DNA from: Oscillospiraceae bacterium
GTDB lineage: Bacteria > Bacillota > Clostridia > Oscillospirales > Ruminococcaceae
Direction of reading: 5' to 3'
DNA: 46,676 nt
Assembly (NCBI GenBank): GCA_020024615.1
Contig: JAHHTP010000011.1
Span: forward strand, 1 to 46,676
The translations under genes and the position numbers were made by a program. Shown one piece after another: positions 40,917 through 46,676 of the stretch. Each line of letters begins with the position of its first letter. Positions within the stretch are counted from its first letter, which is position 1. Under the pieces are notes generated by a model. That model was not told the origin of the DNA. It was given only the letters and a program-made list of their open reading frames with translations, and ran no database searches.

Positions 40917-42175
40917 CGTTTCATAGCCTCCTCAATTTGATCTACTTCACGGATAATATCTTCCGAAAGGCAGATACAGCCGTCTTCGGTGATCAGCAGG
41001 TCATCTTCAATGCGGATGCCGATGGCTTCTTCATCAATATAAAGTCCCGGTTCATCGGTGATAACAGCACCCGGTTTTAAGGCCTTATCGTTCATATTGA
41101 CCGCATCATGCACATCAATGCCAAGATGATGGGAAACGCCATGCATATAGTATTTGCCAACATCCTTCGCATCTTGGATGATACCGAGTTCGATCAAGCC
41201 TTTTGCCAGAACATCCTTGGCAATATCATTTAACTGCATGGTGGTGATTCCCGGCTTTGCAGCAGCTTTGACCGCTTTATTTGCGGCTAAAACCGCATTA
41301 TAAACCGCTTTTTGACGGTCGGTGAATTTACCATTTACCGGATAAGTTCGCGTAATATCTGCACAGTAACCGTTGTAGCGTGCGCCTAAGTCAAGCAGAA
41401 TCAGGGTGCCATCCTCAGCAACGCAGTGATTGGTTCCGTAATGCAGCATGGTGCCGTTAATGCCAGAACCTGCAATGGTTGGAAAAGATACACTCTGTGC
41501 GCCGTTATACATCAGTTCATGTTCAAAGTTTGCCTGAATCTGATATTCATACATGCCCGGTTTCATGGTGGTTAGAATGCGTTTTAAGCCTTTATCCGTT
41601 AATTTCAGGGCTTCTCTGATGTGTTCAACTTCCGCTTCATCCTTCTGCATGCGCATTTTTGCAAGCATCGGATGGCAGTTTTTGATCGGTGTGCCAACAT
41701 ATGCTTTCGCAAAATCCGCTGCTTTTGCAGCATTGTAGTCTGGAGCATCCTCAGCGGTCTGACGGAAGGTATCGAAGTATACACAGTCCATGCTGTGGTC
41801 GGTCATATAGCGTTCGAATTTTGCGTCAAATGCATCCACAAATCGGATTTCGGAAATGCCACTGATCTGTTTTGCTTCTTCAGCGGTCATCTTTTTGCCC
41901 AGCCAGCGTTCTGCCTGCGGATCAGCCTGTGGAATGTAGAGGATCTCCTTGAGTTCCTCACCGTTGTTATCCAGCATTAAAACCATGTGGTCACGCTGAA
42001 TGCCGGTCAGATAGAAGAAATTTTTATTGACTTCAAATGGATGGTAGGCATCAACCGAAATATGCTGTTCAATACCGGAAAATAGCAACATAATACTGTT
42101 TGGCTGCATCTGATTTAATACAGCCTGACGGCGTGCGGAAATATAAGTTGCATTCTGTTGTATGGTCATCATCAT
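40913..42175 (-). CDS. Xaa-Pro aminopeptidase (M24B)
   Basis: This 420-residue aminopeptidase P-type enzyme removes residues ahead of proline. An N-terminal domain (about 1-170) precedes the pita-bread fold with five metal ligands: Asp262, Asp273, His349, Glu375 and Glu390. Three ATG codons in a row begin the gene; AAGGAG is 5-11 bases upstream and does not decide between them. Its overlap with a glycosidase gene is unusual for a housekeeping peptidase. Its promoter is near consensus. Confidence 0.93.
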   Translation of the reverse strand: MMMTIQQNATYISARRQAVLNQMQPNSIMLLFSGIEQHISVDAYHPFEVNKNFFYLTGIQRDHMVLMLDNNGEELKEILYIPQADPQAERWLGKKMTAEEAKQISGISEIRFVDAFDAKFERYMTDHSMDCVYFDTFRQTAEDAPDYNAAKAADFAKAYVGTPIKNCHPMLAKMRMQKDEAEVEHIREALKLTDKGLKRILTTMKPGMYEYQIQANFEHELMYNGAQSVSFPTIAGSGINGTMLHYGTNHCVAEDGTLILLDLGARYNGYCADITRTYPVNGKFTDRQKAVYNAVLAANKAVKAAAKPGITTMQLNDIAKDVLAKGLIELGIIQDAKDVGKYYMHGVSHHLGIDVHDAVNMNDKALKPGAVITDEPGLYIDEEAIGIRIEDDLLITEDGCICLSEDIIREVDQIEEAMKR

Positions 42176-42217
42176 ATAAACTCCTTATCTAAAATAATAT
42201 CTGATTCCAGTGTCTTA

Positions 42218-42246
42218 ATTGTAGTATGATTTTAAAGTTTTGTCAA
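42218..42246 (-). promoter_or_regulatory. Promoter of the aminopeptidase/glycosidase unit
   Basis: TTGACA (42246-42241) and TACAAT (42223-42218) are 17 bases apart on the - strand. Confidence 0.8.
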
Positions 42247-42393
42247 CCGCCAGAAATTATTTATGAAATGTCGCATATAACCCACCAAAAATCATGTGAA
42301 ATATATCGAAACTCTATTGATTTTCTAAATAAGTTGTGTTAAAACTTATGGCGTTGCTACTTTTATGAGTATTTTTCTCTGGATGCGTAAGGT

Positions 42394-42665
42394 AAGTATG
42401 TCATTCAGGTATGTGATGGAACAGCATGCCATGTCTGCAAGAGTATACCGGTGCGCAAGAGTTTCCAAAAGTTCTGGTACTCTTAGAATCCAAACATACC
42501 ACTGATGACATGATGTTTACCGTTGAAACGGTATCCTGTTTGGGTGTCTGCGACCTGGCTTCGGCTTGTACCGTCAATGATGTGGTATATTCCACTGTGA
42601 CACCAGGGAAGGTTTATGCCCTGATTGACCAATTCAAAAAGGAGGCAGCAGAAGTAAGGGTGTAA
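42394..42665 (+). pseudogene. Remnant of a NuoE/HydC-like [2Fe-2S] subunit
   Basis: The frame at 42394 reads KYVIQVCDGTACHV, the first half of the thioredoxin-like [2Fe-2S] motif of NuoE or HydC. It then stops, while the frame used from about 42465 continues FTVETVSCLGVCDLASAC and VTPGKVYALIDQF, the second half. A stop codon lies directly upstream of the first piece, so the gene is both truncated at its start and frameshifted near a run of As around 42466. All four cluster cysteines survive, split over two frames. Confidence 0.75.
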
Positions 42666-42815
42666 TTCGTACAAGAGATGAGCTGAATCAGAAATGTCAA
42701 GAACCTGCGCCCTTAAAGCAGATTCTGGTTTGCTGTGGCACTGGCTGTATGGCAGGCGTTATCAGGTAGTTGCAAAATGCTGTTTGATTATATCCAGGAA
42801 GAAATTATTGATTTG
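42659..42815 (+). pseudogene. Remnant of a NuoF/HydB-like subunit N-terminus
   Basis: From 42659 the frame reads IRTRDELNQKC and QILVCCGTGCMAG, matching the N-terminal ferredoxin-like region of HydB/NuoF subunits. It ends at a TAG at 42767-42769. A further piece, FDYIQEEI, follows in another frame. The rest of the gene is missing; the dusB promoter begins where it breaks off. Confidence 0.65.
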
Positions 42816-42841
42816 ACTTTCACCTGGTTCCTTGTTATAAT
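42813..42841 (+). promoter_or_regulatory. Promoter of the dusB unit
   Basis: TTGACT (42813-42818) and TATAAT (42836-42841) are 17 bases apart, with an extended TGT before the -10. Confidence 0.8.
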
Positions 42842-42875
42842 AATAGCAATTTATAACAGGATAAAGGAGAAAGAT

Positions 42876-43874
42876 ATGTCACTTCCAAAAGTTAAAATAG
42901 GCAGCGGAAACACCGCCGTAGAAATAGAACAAACCGCCGTATTAGCTCCGATGGCCTCCATTGCCGACACATCCTACCGTCGTATCTGTAAGGAATACGG
43001 TGCAGCATATGTGGTGGGTGAGCTTGCCAGTGCAAAAGGCATCAGCTATGGAGACAAGGGCAGTGCAGTGCTTTTGACTGTGCGGGATTATGAGCGTCCG
43101 ATGGCGGTACAGCTGTTTGGAAGCGAAGTGGAATTTATGGTAAAAGCCGCACAGATTGCCATGCAGTATCATCCGGATATCATCGATCTGAATATGGGGT
43201 GTCCGGTTCCCAAAGTGGTATCAAACGGGGGCGGTTCTGCTCTGATGAAAACGCCACAACTGGCGTATGAGATTACCAGGGCGGTTGTGGAGAGTGTGCC
43301 GGTTCCGGTCACAGTCAAGTTTCGCAGTGGATGGGACGATAGTTCTATTAATGCGGTGCAGTTTGCAGAGTTGATGGAAAAAGCCGGTGCGCAGATGCTC
43401 ACCGTTCACGGCAGAACTCGCATGCAGATGTATCGTCCGCCGGTTAATCTGGATATTATTAAAGAAGTGAAACATGCAGTAAGCATTCCGGTTTGCGGCA
43501 ATGGCGGCATTGATTCGATTGATAGTTATTTGCACATGATGGAGTATACTGGCTGTGATCTGGCGATGATTGGTCAAGCAAGCTATGGCAATCCGTGGAT
43601 TTTTAGGGATATTCGGCATTATCTGGAAACCGGGGAGCGTTTAGCACCACCTTCATTGGATGAAAAACTGGAAGTATTGTCCCGTCATGTACATTGGGTA
43701 TGTGAAGATGTAGGAGAATACGCGGGTATGAAAATCTGCCGTCGTCAGGCATCATTCTACTTAAAAGGGTTGCATGGTGCACCGGCTTTTCGTAAAGCGT
43801 GTGGTGAACTTTCCAAATTGGAGGACCTTGACAAGCTGATTGCGTTGGTAAGAGAGCATAATCCGGCAGAATAA
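42876..43874 (+). CDS. dusB: tRNA-dihydrouridine synthase
   Basis: This 332-residue flavoenzyme reduces uridine to dihydrouridine in tRNA. The FMN-binding barrel opens LAPMASIADTSYRRICKEYG, and the catalytic cysteine is Cys109 in DLNMGCPVPKV. The GNGGI phosphate-binding loop is near residue 209. The ATG at 42876 has AAAGGAG at 8 bases; the upstream open frame belongs to the hydrogenase remnant. It is followed after 13 bases by a MutT-type gene. Confidence 0.96.
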   Translation: MSLPKVKIGSGNTAVEIEQTAVLAPMASIADTSYRRICKEYGAAYVVGELASAKGISYGDKGSAVLLTVRDYERPMAVQLFGSEVEFMVKAAQIAMQYHPDIIDLNMGCPVPKVVSNGGGSALMKTPQLAYEITRAVVESVPVPVTVKFRSGWDDSSINAVQFAELMEKAGAQMLTVHGRTRMQMYRPPVNLDIIKEVKHAVSIPVCGNGGIDSIDSYLHMMEYTGCDLAMIGQASYGNPWIFRDIRHYLETGERLAPPSLDEKLEVLSRHVHWVCEDVGEYAGMKICRRQASFYLKGLHGAPAFRKACGELSKLEDLDKLIALVREHNPAE

Positions 43875-43887
43875 GGGAGATACAAAA

Positions 43888-44442
43888 ATGAAAATGGTAA
43901 ATTCCACACTTTGCTATATTGAGCGTGATGATGAATATCCGATGCTGCATCGGGTGAAGAAAGAGAATGATCAAAATAAGGATAAGTGGATCGGTGTTGG
44001 TGGAAAATTTGAGCAGGGCGAAAGTCCATTTGACTGTGTGCGTCGCGAGATCAAAGAGGAAACTGGTCTAACGGTGGAACATCCTGTATTTCGGGGAATT
44101 GTCACCTTTTGTCTGGAAGGATGGGGAACCGAGTATATGCACTTGTTCACCGCATCAAAATATGATGGCGTAATTCAGGATTGTGACGAAGGGGAGCTTG
44201 CGTGGGTCAAAAAGGATGAAATTGTCAATCTTCCAATTTGGGAAGGGGATAAAATTTTTCTGGATTTGCTTGCAAAAGATGTCCCGATTTTCTTTCTGAC
44301 TTTGCGCTATGATAAGAACGACATCTTATTGTCACATTCTTTGGAATTTGATGATTTTAATTGCAAAAAAACGCCACAAAAAAGTGAATACAATGGAGGC
44401 GGCTGTTCTGGAATAGGAAAAGTAATTACAGAGGAGATTTGA
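43888..44442 (+). CDS. NUDIX hydrolase, 8-oxo-dGTP diphosphatase type
   Basis: This 184-residue protein has a perfect NUDIX box GGKFEQGESPFDCVRREIKE ending ETGL (about 38-61) in the MutT/YtkD-like context KWIGVGGKFE. It may clean oxidised nucleotides from the pool. GGGAG precedes the ATG. The last 30 or so residues are polar, with repeated lysines, and look poorly conserved. It is the second gene of the dusB unit. Confidence 0.9.
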   Translation: MKMVNSTLCYIERDDEYPMLHRVKKENDQNKDKWIGVGGKFEQGESPFDCVRREIKEETGLTVEHPVFRGIVTFCLEGWGTEYMHLFTASKYDGVIQDCDEGELAWVKKDEIVNLPIWEGDKIFLDLLAKDVPIFFLTLRYDKNDILLSHSLEFDDFNCKKTPQKSEYNGGGCSGIGKVITEEI

Positions 44443-44446
44443 GAAA

Positions 44447-44931
44447 ATGGAAATTATTTATCGTCCAATGAAAGAAAAGGATTTCTAGCACAAGGCTGGG
44501 GAGACCGGAGAGCAGTGCTGGAAAAATATTATAAAGAGCAGCAGGAAGGACGCCGTTTTGTGGTGTTTGCTAAAGTAGACGGAAAAGCAGTTGGCTATGC
44601 CACATTGTTATCTTGTAATCCACATGGTCCAGAGGCGCTGCGCTCACTTCCAGTTGTGAATGATTTTAATGTGCTGGAAGGTTATCAACATCATGGAATT
44701 GGAAATAGTATTTTAGATCGTATTGAGGCACAGGCAGCCACCATGAGCGATGAGATTGCGTTGGGGGTTGGAATGCACCCAGGTTATGGCTCAGCACAAC
44801 GATTGTATGTGAAACGTGGATATGTTCCGGACGGTAGTGGCGTATGGTATCGTGATGTACTTTTGCCAATGAATGGAGCATGCTGCAATGATGATGATTT
44901 GGTATTATATTTAAGCAAAAAATTAAAATGA
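44447..44931 (+). pseudogene. GNAT acetyltransferase with a frameshift deletion
   Basis: The ATG at 44447, with a GAGGAG site, starts MEIIYRPMKEKDF and then hits a TAG. The rest of a GNAT domain follows in another frame, beginning LAQGWGDRRAVLEKYY and containing the acetyl-CoA motif GYQHHGIGNSIL. About ten codons appear lost at the junction (44483-44490). A shorter product from the GTG at 44515 lacks the first strand and helix. It is most likely a non-functional third gene of the dusB unit. Confidence 0.75.
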
Positions 44932-44946
44932 TACGCAAATGGAAAA

Positions 44947-44980
44947 CCGCCAGAGTGTTCTGCCTCGGCGGAATTTTTTA
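44947..44980 (+). terminator. Terminator of the dusB unit
   Basis: CCGCC pairs with GGCGG and GAG with CTC around one bulged base, followed by six Ts. Confidence 0.75.
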
Positions 44981-45002
44981 TAAATGGATATCAAATAAAA
45001 CA

Positions 45003-45027
45003 GCCCGGATTTTCTTAAAATCCGGGC
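45003..45027 (-). terminator. Terminator of the MATE gene
   Basis: A perfect 11-bp stem (GCCCGGATTTT with its complement) has a 3-base loop. The - strand continues TGTTTTATTT. Confidence 0.75.
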
Positions 45028-45046
45028 AAAGCCAGCAAGAAGTATA

Positions 45047-46468
45047 TCAAGTATTTTTAACTTTTTTTACCTTTTTTTCTTTTACTTCTGGAGCAAAGCC
45101 ATGTGCTTTGATTCTTCGTTTGAGCCATCCGCCCTGTAAATAGTAGATGATGAACAACAGAGAGGTGGTACTCCAGGTGATCGGGTAGCAGTACATTAGC
45201 ATTGGCAGGGTATTGTTGTGCGGCAATATCAGGAAAATCCATGCAATACGCAACACGCATACCCCCACACAGGTCATAATCATCGGGAAGATGGTGTCGC
45301 CTGTACCACGCATTGCACCAGAAAGCACCTCGATGCAGACATAGGTAAAGAAGAACGGCATAATGGTGTTGATGATTTGTTCACCCTGCGAGATAACCAT
45401 CGGGTCTTTACTGAACAGCATAATAATATATTTGCCGATGGAAATCATAATGACACTTAATGCGATAACGCTGGCAAAAACCATGCCCATACCAGTGCGG
45501 ACAACTTTTCTCATACGGCCATACTGCTGTGCGCCGAAGTTTTGCCCAACAAAGGTAGTAATGGAGATACCAAATGCGTTGATGATCATCCAAACGATGC
45601 TATCCAAACGACCATATGCAGTCCATGCAGCAGCAGCAGTGGTGCCGAAACTGTTGACGCTTGCCTGAATAATCATGTTAGAAACGGTGTATAAAACCGA
45701 TTGAATGCCAGCTGGCAGACCGATATATAGGATTCTTTTAAGCTGTGAAAAATCAATGCGGATTTGTTTGAGATACAGCTTGCAGGCACCTTGGGTTTTC
45801 ATTAAAGTGAACAGAACCAGAATAGCGGAAATTGCCTGTGAAGTGACAGTTGCGATTGCAGCACCCATGACTTCCAGACGACAGCCTGCCACCAGAATGA
45901 CATCAAGGATTAAGTTGGTAATACAGCAGACGATTAAGAAGTAAAGTGGTCGTCTGGAATCGCCAATGGCGCGCAGGATGGCAGAGCCAACATTGTAAAT
46001 CAGTGAGAAGATAATGCCAGAGAAATAAATGCGCAGGTAGGTCAGCGCGTGCGGATATACTTCTTTTGGAACCTCCATCGCTTTTAAGGCATACGGACCA
46101 GCAATCAGGCCGATGGTGGTTAAAATGACTGCGCCGATGATGGACATGGCGATTGCAGTATGTACAGCTTTTGATACACGGTCATACTGACTTGCACCAT
46201 AATACTGTGAGATGATGACAGTAGCACCAGATGACAGGCCGACAAAGAAGCCGACAAGCAGGTCAATAATGGTACTGGTAGAACCACCAACAGCTGCAAG
46301 TGCTTCGGTACCGCAGAAGTTGCCGAGTACAATGGCGTCAATGGTGCCGTAAAGCTGTTGGAAAATCGTTCCGAAAACCAAAGGGAAGAAGAATAAGAGC
46401 ATCTGCTTCCAGATAACACCTTCTGTGAAATTGTTATTGATTTGTTGTTTTGCTTTTCCGAATGCCAT
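45047..46468 (-). CDS. MATE family efflux transporter
   Basis: This 473-residue protein has twelve membrane spans in two six-span halves, opening PLVFGTIFQQLYGTIDAIVLG, the usual MATE start. MATE proteins export cationic drugs and metabolites using sodium or proton gradients. The C-terminus ends in a lysine-rich tail (KEKKVKKVKNT). AAGGAGG precedes the ATG. It converges with the dusB unit. The specific substrate is unknown. Confidence 0.94.
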   Translation of the reverse strand: MAFGKAKQQINNNFTEGVIWKQMLLFFFPLVFGTIFQQLYGTIDAIVLGNFCGTEALAAVGGSTSTIIDLLVGFFVGLSSGATVIISQYYGASQYDRVSKAVHTAIAMSIIGAVILTTIGLIAGPYALKAMEVPKEVYPHALTYLRIYFSGIIFSLIYNVGSAILRAIGDSRRPLYFLIVCCITNLILDVILVAGCRLEVMGAAIATVTSQAISAILVLFTLMKTQGACKLYLKQIRIDFSQLKRILYIGLPAGIQSVLYTVSNMIIQASVNSFGTTAAAAWTAYGRLDSIVWMIINAFGISITTFVGQNFGAQQYGRMRKVVRTGMGMVFASVIALSVIMISIGKYIIMLFSKDPMVISQGEQIINTIMPFFFTYVCIEVLSGAMRGTGDTIFPMIMTCVGVCVLRIAWIFLILPHNNTLPMLMYCYPITWSTTSLLFIIYYLQGGWLKRRIKAHGFAPEVKEKKVKKVKNT

Positions 46469-46676
46469 AAATTACCTCCTTGTATTTATTGTTCATGTGT
46501 GTATGATATTTTTGGCTGGCAATGCCAGATTTTCCAGACGATGCGTAGCGAACTCTTTGAGGTTCTGCGGGATGATTCGAAATGGATTTACATGTATCTC
46601 CCTTCGCCGCGGTATCTTTTTATATCATGGTGAATATCCAACAGATTGGATGGATATATTCTAAAAATAATACAAG
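46469..46676 (-). other. Leader region of the MATE gene, at the window edge
   Basis: No convincing promoter was found. There is an imperfect dyad (ATATCCA with TGGAT near 46626-46650). The opposite strand is open for MRSELFEVLRDDSKWIYMYL and about ten more codons, ending in TGA at 46633, but without a ribosome site. Upstream context is missing. Confidence 0.3.

Noticed and set aside
46569..46597. GGGAG followed by an ATG-TAA start-stop pair in the MATE leader
   Set aside because: A two-codon frame arises easily by chance, and no conserved structure surrounds it.

Overview
The window looks like chromosomal DNA of an anaerobic Firmicute, most likely a gut-type member of the class Clostridia. 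This rests on moderate GC content, strong Shine-Dalgarno (SD) sites, many near-consensus sigma-A promoters, GTG and TTG starts, and content such as RecD2, PepF, an anaerobic siroheme reductase, DUF1858 and remnants of a bifurcating hydrogenase. The species cannot be fixed from the sequence alone. I saw no rRNA, tRNA, CRISPR array, prophage or complete insertion sequence.

Layout. 0.1-5.6 kb, + strand: an integral membrane protein with a DUF4129-like tail, a polysaccharide flippase-family protein, release factor 3 (prfC) and a bacteriohemerythrin. 5.9-8.4 kb, - strand: a BlaI-type repressor and BlaR1-type metalloprotease sensor with two clear operators. 8.5-12.4 kb: a LysR regulator divergent from a CoA-disulfide-reductase/rhodanese fusion and a siroheme/ferredoxin reductase, which together look like a sulfur-reduction module. 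12.5-13.6 kb: an ECF sigma factor overlapping a one-span membrane partner. 13.7-15.9 kb, - strand: oligoendopeptidase F and a DUF1858 redox-disulfide protein. 16.0-19.0 kb: a small membrane protein, RecD2 and a SLOG-family protein. 19.1-22.2 kb: two membrane proteins of unknown function and a MetY-type sulfhydrylase. 22.4-25.9 kb: a heterodimeric ABC exporter with one degenerate ATP site.

26.0-30.4 kb: a complete potABCD polyamine operon behind a 180-nt leader that can fold into a three-way junction plus a hairpin at the ribosome binding site. PotA has a doubled TOBE region, and PotD carries a C-terminal membrane anchor instead of a lipobox. 30.5-34.2 kb: a NUDIX hydrolase divergent from a dehydrogenase-ThuA-dehydrogenase operon, which suggests 3-keto-sugar chemistry; the two units share overlapping antiparallel promoters. 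34.2-36.3 kb is an accessory patch: a possible 40-residue membrane peptide, a 250-bp MITE-like element, an S66 (MccF-like) peptidase and coding-like debris. 36.3-42.2 kb, - strand: an anchored protein, a GH95 fucosidase, a beta-propeller glycosidase and an Xaa-Pro aminopeptidase.

42.4-42.8 kb holds the eroded ends of two NuoE/NuoF-like (HydC/HydB-like) genes, directly upstream of dusB. It is followed by a MutT-type NUDIX gene, a frameshifted GNAT pseudogene and a convergent MATE exporter at the right edge.

Much of the window is housekeeping. The parts most worth checking are the pot leader RNA and anchored PotD, the sulfur-reduction module, the 3-keto-sugar operon with its mirror-image promoters, the MITE/peptide/S66 patch and the decayed hydrogenase genes.
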